The notes: generated by a model from the sequence alone, not told the origin. Positions 1-7,440 are shown, numbered from the stretch's first letter. The stretch is DNA of 12,176 nucleotides from Lachnospiraceae bacterium (GCA_024699395.1 JAILPU010000075.1:1-12176), one strand, 5' to 3'. Numbers and translations: made by a program.

Positions 1-653
1 CCTTCATCGAAATTAACATCATTTATATCAAGACCTACACATTCGGAAACACGTATTCCGGTTCCCAGTAAGAGAGTAAGAATAGCCACGTCCCTTATTT
101 TTGTTTTTTCGTGATATGCCAGTTCCTTTTTGGTGAGCTTGTCACCGTTTTCTGCAATATCAAGAAGTAAAGCGACTTCATTGGGAGCAAGCCTTATTAT
201 TTCTTTTTCGTGTCTTTTGGGGAGAGGAACGAGGGCTGCTGTGTTTTTGATTATTTTTTCATGCTGATAATAGTAGTTGTAGAAGCTTCGAAGAGCAGCT
301 AACTTCCTGCATTTACCCCGTTCGTTGTTGGTAATCTCTTTATTGTCTTTTTCATAGAGGGAAAGGAATTCCAGATACTCTTCAATATCTGTTCTGGTTA
401 CTTTATCAAGAACCGTGATATCAAAATCTGTTATCTCTTTATCCTTGTATCCTGAAATTTTACTATGAACGAATTCAAAGAAAAGCCTTATATCATACGC
501 ATAACCAAGACGTGTTCTCGTGGATGTGTACTCCTCAATACCGCGAAAGAATTCCCTGCAAAAAGAGGGAAGAGTTTCAAGAACGCTTCTTAATTTGATT
601 ATATTGTTTTTGTTCTGAATATCATGGTAATTGTCGTTATCGATTACAGCCAT
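1..653 (-). CDS. Tyrosine-type site-specific recombinase (integrase), C-terminal part outside window
   Basis: Reading the minus strand from ATG at 653-651 gives an uninterrupted 217-codon frame to the window edge. Residues about 30-135 are helical and basic, like the SAM-like core-binding domain of XerC/XerD-type recombinases. From about residue 155 the catalytic domain begins, and TLLLGTGIRVSE (193-204) matches the box I motif with the first catalytic arginine at R201. The remaining catalytic residues (Lys, HxxR, His/Trp, Tyr) lie beyond position 1, so activity cannot be judged. These enzymes cut and rejoin DNA through a tyrosine-DNA intermediate, in chromosome dimer resolution, integration or inversion. 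The start follows the upstream gene's stop codon by one base, so translation is probably coupled. No phage or transposon genes are adjacent on the visible side. A housekeeping XerC/D-like role or a stand-alone recombinase are both possible. Confidence 0.88.
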   Translation of the reverse strand, partial: MAVIDNDNYHDIQNKNNIIKLRSVLETLPSFCREFFRGIEEYTSTRTRLGYAYDIRLFFEFVHSKISGYKDKEITDFDITVLDKVTRTDIEEYLEFLSLYEKDNKEITNNERGKCRKLAALRSFYNYYYQHEKIIKNTAALVPLPKRHEKEIIRLAPNEVALLLDIAENGDKLTKKELAYHEKTKIRDVAILTLLLGTGIRVSECVGLDINDVNFDE

Positions 654-654
654 C

Positions 655-1368
655 TTAGTTCAAACCTTTCCTGTATTCATTGACAGCAGCTGTGAATAAT
701 CTTTTTTTGACACCGGGATTATCCTTGTTTATGTCTTTAATAAGATTTTTGACATATTCCCGTTTGGTAAAGCCGTCTGCGGGGCAGGCACTTTTTAATA
801 CGGGAATTTCATATTTATTGCAAAATCCCTTAACCTCGGCCTCTGTAACATACAAAAGAGGTCGTATTACTGTTATTTCGGTCTTATCAAGAAATGTAAC
901 GGGTGAAAAGGTATTGACCCTGCCTTCATAAATTAACGACATCATAAATGTCTCTATAAAGTCATCAAAATGATGGGCGTAAGCCAGTTTGTTGTATCCG
1001 ATTTTCACAAGATAATCGTTGATTGCACCTTTTCTTAATTTGGCACAGAGTGAGCAGGGATTCGACTCTTTTCGTATATTAAAAATAATGTCGGATATTG
1101 TGGTATCTATAACATGATATTCCACATTAAGAGAGTTGCAGTAATTTTTAACCGAGTCAAAGTCAACATTTTTGAACCCCATATTTACCGTAACTCCCAC
1201 GATATCAAATTTTACCGGATAGAATTCACGTAATTTGGCCAGACCGTATAAGAGGCAGAGAGAGTCTTTTCCTCCGGAAATACCTACTGCGATTTTATCT
1301 CCTTCTTTTATCATATCAAAATCCTGTACGGCCTGTCTGATACGGCTTAACAATTGTTGCGATTTCAT
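655..1368 (-). CDS. TtcA-like tRNA 2-thiocytidine biosynthesis ATPase
   Basis: A 237-residue N-type ATP pyrophosphatase. The PP-loop SGGKDS is at residues 31-36, where ATP binds to adenylate the target base. A CSLC pair (C105, C108) and a third cysteine in KSACPADG (C195) match the three cysteines that hold the iron-sulfur cluster in TtcA, which thiolates C32 of certain tRNAs. AHHFDDFIET (131-140) is the conserved HHxDD segment of the family. These cysteines argue against TilS, which shares only the PP-loop. It is somewhat shorter than the E. coli enzyme but appears complete. Weak ribosome site CAGGAA lies about 9 bases upstream. It ends one base before the recombinase gene and is probably cotranscribed with it. 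The enzyme family is well supported; the exact substrate is inferred. Other clostridial TtcA-like proteins could act on a different tRNA position. Confidence 0.85.
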   Translation of the reverse strand: MKSQQLLSRIRQAVQDFDMIKEGDKIAVGISGGKDSLCLLYGLAKLREFYPVKFDIVGVTVNMGFKNVDFDSVKNYCNSLNVEYHVIDTTISDIIFNIRKESNPCSLCAKLRKGAINDYLVKIGYNKLAYAHHFDDFIETFMMSLIYEGRVNTFSPVTFLDKTEITVIRPLLYVTEAEVKGFCNKYEIPVLKSACPADGFTKREYVKNLIKDINKDNPGVKKRLFTAAVNEYRKGLN

Positions 1369-1393
1369 TACTCGTTATTCCTGAATTGTTAAT

Positions 1394-1421
1394 ATTATAT
1401 TTATGCAATAATGCAATTTAA
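1394..1421 (-). promoter_or_regulatory. Possible promoter for the ttcA-like/recombinase pair
   Basis: On the minus strand a perfect TATAAT (plus 1399-1394) lies about 25 bases before the ttcA-like start. The -35 position 16 bases further up reads TTAAAT, only 3 of 6 matches to TTGACA. A tandem octamer, ATGCAATA/ATGCAATT (plus 1403-1418), fills the spacer and might be a regulator site or chance. The -10 is good, the -35 weak. Confidence 0.4.
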
Positions 1422-1528
1422 TACCTGATTATTACCGGATAATTCCTGATGTTTCACCGTAGAAAAATCTTAAATATTTGCAATCTTTAAACGGACTCTG
1501 TAGTTTCAAATATATAGGAAAGGGTAAT

Positions 1529-1654
1529 ATGTATATGCTGTATTTTAGCATTGAAAAATGGCTTATTCAAGGAAAAAACTTGCTTAGTTTTAAGGCGGGT
1601 TGTATTATATATTTGTGTGGTTTTTTACTCTTAAAAGGAGAGCTTTTTTCATGA
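1529..1654 (+). CDS. Possible 41-residue leader ORF upstream of the AI-2E family gene
   Basis: ATG at 1529 is preceded by AGGAAAGGG (1516-1524), a fair ribosome site four bases away. The frame encodes 41 residues, beginning MYMLYFSIEKW, with a hydrophobic stretch (AGCIIYLCGFLLL). It ends in TGA at 1652-1654, overlapping the ATG of the next gene as ATGA, an arrangement usual for translational coupling. Against it: no recognisable family, no good promoter upstream of 1529, and a better promoter (1580-1608) inside it that would produce an mRNA lacking its start. It could be a short leader peptide or chance. Confidence 0.22.
   Translation: MYMLYFSIEKWLIQGKNLLSFKAGCIIYLCGFLLLKGELFS
1580..1608 (+). 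promoter_or_regulatory. Sigma-A type promoter for the AI-2E family gene
   Basis: TTGCTT (1580-1585), a 17-base spacer and TATTAT (1603-1608). Transcription would start near 1615, leaving a 5' leader of about 36 bases that holds the strong ribosome site AAAAGGAG (1633-1640). Confidence 0.6.
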
Positions 1655-3069
1655 AAATTCGCTCAAAGTCTAAATATGTAAAGTGGGGCGCCACTGTTAC
1701 CATATGCTTTATTATTTGCGCTTTATTTATATATGTTCTTTTCTTCGGTTCAGATCTTTCAGATAAGTTTAAACACATTCTCAGCAAACTAAGTCCCATT
1801 ATTACCGGGCTTTGTACCGCATTTATCCTCACCCCTTTGTTAAACAGGATAGAGTACAATATTGTAAGAAGGATTTTTAAAGCTTTTAATGTAAAAATAA
1901 GTCCCAAAAGCCGTAAAGTATCAAGATTTATAAGTGTTTTCTTCACTTCCGTATTTTTTTTGGGAGCCTTGTATCTGATTATCCATCTTTTCTTAAGTCA
2001 GGTTATCCCCAGTGTTATAAGCTTTTCAAACAACTTTAACACCTATGTCAACAACATAAATAACTGGATCAACAAGCTTTATGCCAATAATACGGAAACG
2101 GGAAATGAAGTTTTGCAATATGTCTCCAAGTACTCAAAGGAGCTTCAATCCTGGCTCAGCAATAAGCTTCTCCCCCAAACATCTGTGTTGTTAAAGACCG
2201 TTACCAAGAGCCTTCTTGGCATATTAAAGGGCTTAAGCCATTTTATTGTAGGCTTTATTATTTCCATATACGTAATGGCTTCCAAGGAAACCTTTGCGGG
2301 TCAGGCCAAGAAGATTACCTATGCTTTATTTAAAAGACAGACTGCCAATATAATCATTAATAATTTCAGGTTTGTAAATAAGACCTTTGCAGGTTTCATC
2401 AGCGGAAAGCTTATCGATTCCTTTATAATTGCGCTTCTTTGCTTTATTGGAACATCACTGATGCAGACTCCCTACGGAGCACTGATCAGCCTTATCGTAG
2501 GTATCACCAATATAATTCCTTTCTTTGGTCCTTATATCGGTGCCATACCTTCGCTGTTACTTGTATTTTTCGTAAATCCCGCAAGGCCTTCCAATTATAT
2601 TTCCCTTTTGATTTTTATAATCCTGTTGCAGCAGTTTGACGGCAATATCTTAGGACCTAAGATTCTTGAAAATAAGACAGGTTTGGATGGTTTCTGGGTT
2701 ATCTTTTCCATCACAATTTTCGGCGGCCTGTTCGGCATTTACGGTATGCTTATAGGCGTACCTGTCTTTGCGGTTATATATGCGGCCTTCAAGTCATATG
2801 TAAGCGTTAAGTTAAGAGAAAAGAAGCTCCCCGTAACCACGGCGGAATATATAGACCTTGCTGCCCTGGATGAAAACAGGAAGAAGCGTATATTTATTCC
2901 CGAATATAAAATGAAAAAAGCAGATCACGGAAAGAGCATATACGGCGCATTCTTTATGAACAAATACGACGAACACCTTCTCAACGATTCCTCTGTGGAT
3001 GACGAATATCTCAACAAATATTATGAGAAGACGGGGGATTACAATAATGATGAACCGGAAGGGTCGTAA
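1651..3069 (+). CDS. AI-2E family transporter (UPF0118-type membrane protein)
   Basis: Start ATG 1651 is chosen because AAAAGGAG lies 10 bases upstream; an in-frame TTG at 1600 would add 17 residues with no ribosome site and would begin upstream of the proposed -10. The 472-residue product has hydrophobic segments near residues 13-32, 50-62, 94-120, 186-209, 249-271, 276-309, 314-328 and 348-382. Family hallmarks are visible: NIIPFFGPYIGAIPS (287-301), QFDGNILGPKILENKTG (328-344) and the glycine-rich GGLFGIYGMLIGVPVFAV (358-375). Members carry diverse small solutes; some have been linked to autoinducer-2 or to ion antiport, so the name does not fix the substrate. After the last membrane segment, a charged tail of roughly 90 residues (383-472) is predicted cytoplasmic and longer than usual. 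Single gene, ended by the terminator at 3156-3204. Confidence 0.88.
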   Translation: MKIRSKSKYVKWGATVTICFIICALFIYVLFFGSDLSDKFKHILSKLSPIITGLCTAFILTPLLNRIEYNIVRRIFKAFNVKISPKSRKVSRFISVFFTSVFFLGALYLIIHLFLSQVIPSVISFSNNFNTYVNNINNWINKLYANNTETGNEVLQYVSKYSKELQSWLSNKLLPQTSVLLKTVTKSLLGILKGLSHFIVGFIISIYVMASKETFAGQAKKITYALFKRQTANIIINNFRFVNKTFAGFISGKLIDSFIIALLCFIGTSLMQTPYGALISLIVGITNIIPFFGPYIGAIPSLLLVFFVNPARPSNYISLLIFIILLQQFDGNILGPKILENKTGLDGFWVIFSITIFGGLFGIYGMLIGVPVFAVIYAAFKSYVSVKLREKKLPVTTAEYIDLAALDENRKKRIFIPEYKMKKADHGKSIYGAFFMNKYDEHLLNDSSVDDEYLNKYYEKTGDYNNDEPEGS

Positions 3070-3155
3070 TAAATTAAAATAGTTATTTATGTTTCTTCTT
3101 CCTTTGTTATTTAATCCAATAAACATCATAGGAGACTGAGAACCTACATAAAAAG

Positions 3156-3204
3156 AACCGGGATTAATCCGTTTTATAGTTGATTAATCTCGGTTTTGTT
3201 TTTT
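3156..3204 (+). terminator. Intrinsic terminator after the AI-2E family gene
   Basis: AACCGGGATTAAT (3156-3168) pairs with ATTAATCTCGGTT (3183-3195) over 13 positions with one G-U pair, around a 14-base loop, followed by TTTTGTTTTTT. It lies about 87 bases after the stop codon. Confidence 0.85.
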
Positions 3205-3259
3205 ATAACACCCTCCTCAAACAAGTCCTTCGTAAACTTTGAATCCCCTAAAACATGTC

Positions 3260-3302
3260 ATCGGAAAACGGTCCGATACCCCCCAAAAAATCGGACCATT
3301 TT
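3260..3302 (+). promoter_or_regulatory. GC-rich hairpin upstream of the ABC operon promoter, with a competing pairing
   Basis: GGTCCGAT (3270-3277) and ATCGGACC (3290-3297) form a perfect 8-bp inverted repeat around a 12-base loop. Flanking AAAA (3265-3268) and TTTT (3299-3302) extend it past one mismatch. A second ATCGG at 3260-3264 can pair with CCGAT (3273-3277) instead, so two structures exclude each other. It lies about 25 bases upstream of the -35 box. It may be a backup terminator for upstream readthrough, or an operator-like dyad. Confidence 0.5.
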
Positions 3303-3327
3303 AATAATAATTTAATACTTAAAAATA

Positions 3328-3356
3328 TTGATAAAATGTTCACAATTCAATATAAT
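3328..3356 (+). promoter_or_regulatory. Strong sigma-A promoter of the ABC exporter operon
   Basis: TTGATA (3328-3333), exactly 17 bases, then a perfect TATAAT (3351-3356). The expected start is near 3363, giving a leader of about 60 bases. That leader contains a small dyad, TCCCA (3382-3386) with TGGGA (3395-3399), just before the ribosome site. Confidence 0.85.
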
Positions 3357-3421
3357 GGAAAAAATGAGATTAATTTAACAATCCCATTTTAAGTTGGGAA
3401 AAAACAGACGGAGGAATAAGT

Positions 3422-4402
3422 ATGGCACTTGTAGTAAAAGATCTTTTCAAAAAATATGGGGACAAAACCGTTGTGGACCATATCAGTTTTGAAATGTCAA
3501 AACCCGGAGTATATGCACTTCTTGGTACAAACGGTGCAGGTAAGTCCACATCCATCAGAATGATTTTGGATATGCTGGAAAAAGACGGAGGAGAAGTGAT
3601 GTGGAATGGCGGCCCTCTTAATACCGCCACTTGCAATGTGGGCTATCTTGCAGAGGAGAGAGGTCTTTATCCCAAGTATTCACTTCTTGATCAGTTAAAG
3701 TATTTTGGCGAATTAAGAGGTGTTAAAGGAAAAGAGCTCTTAGACAAGATTGAATACTGGTCTGAAAAACTTGGAGTGGGAGAATATATTTATCCCGACA
3801 GATATGATGAAGCGGGTAATCTTTTGAATCCCAATGCTCCCAGAACCGTTAAGAAAAAGAAAAAAGATATGAGACCCGACCAGCTTTCAAAGGGTAATCA
3901 GCAGAAGATTCAGTTCCTTATCGCGATGCTTTCCGATCCCGAGCTTCTTGTTCTTGATGAGCCTTTTTCCGGTCTTGATCCCGTTAATACCGACATCCTT
4001 AAAAAGGTTGTAAGAGAGCAGATTGATGCGGGAAAATATATAATTATGTCCAGCCATCAGATGGAGGCTGTTGAGGAGTTCTGTACAGATATCACCATTC
4101 TTCATCGTTCAAAGGCAGTTGTTAACGGAAATCTTAATGATATCAAGAAATCCTACGGAAGAGTTAATCTTTACGTGAAAACAGAGACTGATATTTCTTC
4201 CTACGTTGATGCCTGCGGCATTAAGACGGAAACTGCCAAGGATAATGAGTATAAGCTTAAAGTAACCGGGGATGAGCAGGCAAACGCTCTTTTGAAATCT
4301 CTTGTAAACAACAATATCCCCGTTGTTAAATTCGAACTCAGTGAATTGTCTCTTCACGAGATTTTCGTCAGAGAGGTTGGTGACATTAGCGGTGAACAAT
4401 AA
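3422..4402 (+). CDS. ABC transporter ATP-binding protein, YhaQ/NatA type
   Basis: A 326-residue ABC ATPase that should power export through the two permeases encoded next. Visible motifs: Walker A GTNGAGKST (35-43); a Q-loop region reading GYLAEERGLYP (74-84), with Glu where most ABC proteins have Gln, as in the YhaQ-type families; signature LSKGNQQK (155-162); Walker B LLVLDE (175-180); D-loop SGLDP (183-187); and the switch histidine H212 in SSH. Residues about 240-326 form the C-terminal extension (DUF4162-like) typical of this group. An insertion at about 119-152 containing KKKKK just before the signature looks longer than usual. Start ATG 3422 follows GGAGGA at 3410-3415. The next gene begins inside its 3' end, so the two are translationally coupled. 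Substrate unknown: relatives are linked to sodium, antibiotic or peptide export. Confidence 0.93.
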   Translation: MALVVKDLFKKYGDKTVVDHISFEMSKPGVYALLGTNGAGKSTSIRMILDMLEKDGGEVMWNGGPLNTATCNVGYLAEERGLYPKYSLLDQLKYFGELRGVKGKELLDKIEYWSEKLGVGEYIYPDRYDEAGNLLNPNAPRTVKKKKKDMRPDQLSKGNQQKIQFLIAMLSDPELLVLDEPFSGLDPVNTDILKKVVREQIDAGKYIIMSSHQMEAVEEFCTDITILHRSKAVVNGNLNDIKKSYGRVNLYVKTETDISSYVDACGIKTETAKDNEYKLKVTGDEQANALLKSLVNNNIPVVKFELSELSLHEIFVREVGDISGEQ

Positions 4403-5738
4403 AAATTCTTTATTCAGCCTTAAGGGCATGGGTAAAGTATTTAAATTTACCCTTGAACAATGTTTTAAATCCAAAACCTACAGATCCGCCCTTATCCTTA
4501 TGGTGATTTTCGGTTTGCTCTACGGTCCTTTAACCTATTTTATCGCGCTTAAATCCTATGAGAGCGTTGAAAAAATCATGGCTCAGAAGGGATATGAAGG
4601 AAAAGCTGTTATTATGAATTATTCCGATTATCCTTTGGATGAAGCGGACATTAAAGATATTGATATTGAGGGCGGTCTTCCTGATTTTTCAATTGTTGAC
4701 TGCAAGGGACAAAACCTCGACAAGGAAGCACTCAGTAAAGATGTCACAAATGATGAAGTTTTATATGTTATTACTTCCGAAGGCTATACAGTAAATATTG
4801 ACGCTGTAACAAGCAAGGATACGGAGATTGATTCCGCAGGAGTTACGGGATTTCAGGCTGTTCTTTCAAATGTTATTACGGAAAACCTATATGATACCAT
4901 AGGCTTTAATCCCGAAGACAGAGAATTGATTCAGACAGGATTGAATCTTGAAAGTACTGTGACTGAAGAAAAATACGATGAGATTCAGGGCCATGAGATA
5001 TCTTCAAGACAGTACAGCACTCTCAGTAATGCGGTTACCATTATCGTATTCCTTATTATAACCCTTTCTTCAAGTTATATTTTCACTTCCGTAACGGAAG
5101 AGAAGCTTTCAAAGCTTGCAGAAACAATTATTTTAAGCGTAAGGCCTTTAGCCCTTCTTACCGGCAAAATCCTTGCTATGCTTTTATATACTGTTATAAT
5201 GCTTGGGGCAACTTTTGCTGCAGCCAAAGTATCTTCCCTTCTTATAAAGTTTATTCCGGGATATAACAGTGAACTTGCCCTGGCATCCGGCAGTGCATTC
5301 AATCTTTCCGGTCTTTCAGCATCAGGTATTCCGGGAATAATAATATTTGTTCTTTGCCTTCTTATAGCCATTGCTTCATTTGGTGTATTTGCGGGAGTTC
5401 TGGCCGCAACAATATCGAAAGAAGAAGATATGCAATCCGGAATGGGCTCCCTTACAATTGTAATGCTTGTGGGATATTTGGTAGGCCTTTATCTTACCGA
5501 TTCAAAGGTTTGCAATCTCATCGGAGCTTTTGTACCCCCTGTTTCATACTTCAGACTGGCTACAGGATATATATCCGGAAGAATCGGTATTGTAGAAGCT
5601 ATTCTTGGAATCGGTATTCAGGTGATAATTCTTATTGCCCTTTGTCTTATCGCGGCAAAGACCTATCACAAATTCCTTTTGAGCGGAAATACCAAATCAG
5701 GCATCAAGAGTATTATTTCCATGATAAAAGAGAAATAG
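4392..5738 (+). CDS. ABC-2 type permease, first subunit of the exporter
   Basis: GTG at 4392 is preferred as start: GGTGA (4379-4383), complementary to the 16S 3' end, is eight bases upstream, and it overlaps the ATPase stop by 11 bases. ATG 4428 has its only purine run two bases away and would begin inside the conserved N-terminal segment shared with the next permease (KGxxxVxKFT). A start at 4323 would overlap the ATPase by 80 bases. The 448-residue product has one membrane segment (about 34-53), a large outside domain (about 55-210), then a membrane cluster from about 213 to the end, the layout of NatB/YhaP-type ABC-2 permeases. A conserved cytoplasmic piece (SVTEEKLSKLAETIILSVRP, 233-252) follows the second segment and resembles the coupling region of ABC-2 proteins. 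It probably pairs with the second permease as a heterodimer. Substrate unknown. Confidence 0.88.
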   Translation: MNNKNSLFSLKGMGKVFKFTLEQCFKSKTYRSALILMVIFGLLYGPLTYFIALKSYESVEKIMAQKGYEGKAVIMNYSDYPLDEADIKDIDIEGGLPDFSIVDCKGQNLDKEALSKDVTNDEVLYVITSEGYTVNIDAVTSKDTEIDSAGVTGFQAVLSNVITENLYDTIGFNPEDRELIQTGLNLESTVTEEKYDEIQGHEISSRQYSTLSNAVTIIVFLIITLSSSYIFTSVTEEKLSKLAETIILSVRPLALLTGKILAMLLYTVIMLGATFAAAKVSSLLIKFIPGYNSELALASGSAFNLSGLSASGIPGIIIFVLCLLIAIASFGVFAGVLAATISKEEDMQSGMGSLTIVMLVGYLVGLYLTDSKVCNLIGAFVPPVSYFRLATGYISGRIGIVEAILGIGIQVIILIALCLIAAKTYHKFLLSGNTKSGIKSIISMIKEK

Positions 5739-5748
5739 GGAGGAAGAT

Positions 5749-7089
5749 ATGTTTAAAGGATTCAAACAGGTATATAAGTTTACATTTTTAAACTATTTAA
5801 AAAATAAATCTTATATAGCCGTAACTTTAATAATAATGATTTTAGCATTGGCCCTTCCGGGAGTTATTTCTTATCTTGTAAATACATTCGACGATAAAGA
5901 AACACCTCCCAACACAGCCGAGAAAGTATATGTTGTAAACGAGATTACAGATAAGGATATCGATTACAGTATTCTTAATATGCTTTCTCTTCCCGAGGGA
6001 TTCGTTAAGCCCGAATATGTGCCGGCTTCAAGCGTGGAAGAAGCCATTGACACTGCCGATGACGCAGGAGATAAAAGTCTTATCCTTCAAATTTACGAGT
6101 TGGACGAGTCCGTAAGCGCCAAGGTTATTATCCCCGAGAATTCAACGGCTACCAAAGACGATGCTTCGTCTATAAAGGATATTTTAAATGAGAACTCACC
6201 TGTATTTCTTTTCCTTGCAACAGGAAGAGATATATCGGATCTTGCAAAATTATCTGCAGGAGTATCCACCGGTACCTTTACAGCTGATAATTATGTAAAA
6301 GGAATCACCGATGATGATGCTGTGGATATGAACAATTCCGATATAAAGGGCACCATTAATATGGTTGTCGTTATGGTTACAGCGTTTTTGATCTACTTTT
6401 TCTGCTTAATGTACGGTAATTCCATCGCAAACAGCATGATAATGGAAAAGCAGTCAAAATTAATGGATATGATGCTGGTTTCCGTAAAGCCCGAATCCAT
6501 GATATTGGGAAAATACCTGGGCATCTTCTCAGCGGCTTTACTTCAGGTTGGTCTTATAATAGCAGGTCTTTTCGGCGGTTTGTTTATTATGATGCAGACA
6601 ACCATGAAAGACAAGGCCGATATGATAAACGGTATTTTAACAGCGGTTACAAGCGCAGGAATGCTTAAAATTGCAGGCATTATTTTAGCTATTGTTTGCC
6701 TGATAGTGGGATGCGCATTCTATTGCTCAATTTCCACCATAGGAGGCTCTATTTCCTCATCACGTGAAGGATTGGCCAAGAACCAGGCAATATTTATCCT
6801 TACGTTGGTTGCAAGCTTTTATGTGGTATTCTTTGGCGGAATGGCAACCCAGATGAAGGATTTCCCTGTTATATTGCAGCTTATCCCTCCCGTTTCCGCA
6901 TTCCTTACCCCGGGAAGCCTGTTAACAGGTGTAATACCTCCTTACGTAGGTATTATATCCATTATCATAAGCCTCGTTGCAATAGCTCTTATTAACTTTA
7001 TAGCGGGCAAATTGTATAAGATGGCATCTTTGTACAAGGGAGAGGAACTCACCCTTAAAACGGCCTTTAAACGCCTTAAGAAGCAGTAG
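5749..7089 (+). CDS. ABC-2 type permease, second subunit of the exporter
   Basis: A 446-residue protein starting 10 bases after the previous stop, with GGGAGGA (5738-5744) as ribosome site. The layout mirrors its neighbour: an amphipathic start (MFKGFKQVYKFTF), membrane segment about 23-45, an acidic outside domain (about 46-198), segment about 202-222, the cytoplasmic motif IMEKQSKLMDMMLVSVKPES (231-250), then segments near 257-281, 307-328, 347-365 and 398-420. The shared N-terminus and plan point to ancient duplication. The motif MEKQSKLMDMMLVSVKP corresponds to TEEKLSKLAETIILSVRP in the first subunit. It most likely forms a heterodimeric channel with that subunit, powered by the ATPase. 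No accessory protein, regulator or immunity gene is next to the operon, so the exported molecule cannot be named. Confidence 0.88.
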   Translation: MFKGFKQVYKFTFLNYLKNKSYIAVTLIIMILALALPGVISYLVNTFDDKETPPNTAEKVYVVNEITDKDIDYSILNMLSLPEGFVKPEYVPASSVEEAIDTADDAGDKSLILQIYELDESVSAKVIIPENSTATKDDASSIKDILNENSPVFLFLATGRDISDLAKLSAGVSTGTFTADNYVKGITDDDAVDMNNSDIKGTINMVVVMVTAFLIYFFCLMYGNSIANSMIMEKQSKLMDMMLVSVKPESMILGKYLGIFSAALLQVGLIIAGLFGGLFIMMQTTMKDKADMINGILTAVTSAGMLKIAGIILAIVCLIVGCAFYCSISTIGGSISSSREGLAKNQAIFILTLVASFYVVFFGGMATQMKDFPVILQLIPPVSAFLTPGSLLTGVIPPYVGIISIIISLVAIALINFIAGKLYKMASLYKGEELTLKTAFKRLKKQ

Positions 7090-7170
7090 GAGAGTTCAAT
7101 TATATCCTAAATGCTGTAAACAGATATTTTGATAGCTAAATAGCATTAGATTTAAATTCTTATTAATATT

Positions 7171-7241
7171 CGGTTATCCATACCGGTACAGTTACCTGTA
7201 AATCACAAGATAACGTAACCGGCATGGATAACCGGTTTTTT
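7171..7241 (+). terminator. Terminator of the ABC exporter operon
   Basis: CGGTTATCCATACCGGT (7171-7187) pairs with ACCGGCATGGATAACCG (7218-7234) over 17 positions with one mismatch, followed by TTTTTT (7236-7241). The loop of 30 bases is unusually long and contains GTTAC/GTAAC pieces that could pair internally. It lies about 80 bases after the last stop codon. Confidence 0.85.
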
Positions 7242-7283
7242 GCTTTACGGGAAATTCCCGTTAACTCTATATGAAAAAATAAT

Positions 7284-7425
7284 CCGCTTCGCAAAACGGT
7301 TATCTGCAACTCTGAGGCGTCAGGGCCGACATATTTGCACTCGGGCTCGCTTTCACTCCTTGTGTTTTGTAGCGGACGCTAAGCTCGTTTTTCGCTTTGC
7401 TCGAACTTGCTAAGCGCCGACGGAA
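7284..7425. repeat. Intergenic element resembling a dispersed Lachnospiraceae repeat
   Basis: This roughly 140-bp stretch is richer in GC than its surroundings and lies between two terminators. It reads open through most of its length in several frames without a credible gene. The plus frame includes RRQGRHICTRARFHS and later FVADAKLVFRFARTC. One minus frame ends NMSALTPQSCR and another includes SKFEQSEKRA. I associate these peptide strings with C-terminal tails and small hypothetical proteins annotated in Lachnospiraceae genomes, consistent with a dispersed repeat; that rests on memory and was not searched. Partial dyads include CGCTAAGCTCG (7377-7387) against the region 7401-7416, and GCGTC (7317-7321) against GACGC (7375-7379). 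Confidence 0.55.
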
Positions 7426-7440
7426 TAAAAAAGAAAATGA

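Noticed and set aside
1600..1650. TTG start adding 17 residues to the AI-2E family protein
   Set aside because: It precedes the predicted transcription start and has no ribosome site, whereas ATG 1651 has AAAAGGAG at good distance.
2812..3129. Minus-strand open frame opposite the end of the AI-2E family gene
   Set aside because: Antisense to a well-supported gene, no ribosome site, and a hydrophobic/basic composition typical of complement readings.
5354..5791. Plus-strand open frame of 145 codons rich in Tyr, Arg, Cys and Ser
   Set aside because: An out-of-frame reading of the first permease with odd composition; both permeases are intact and explain the sequence.
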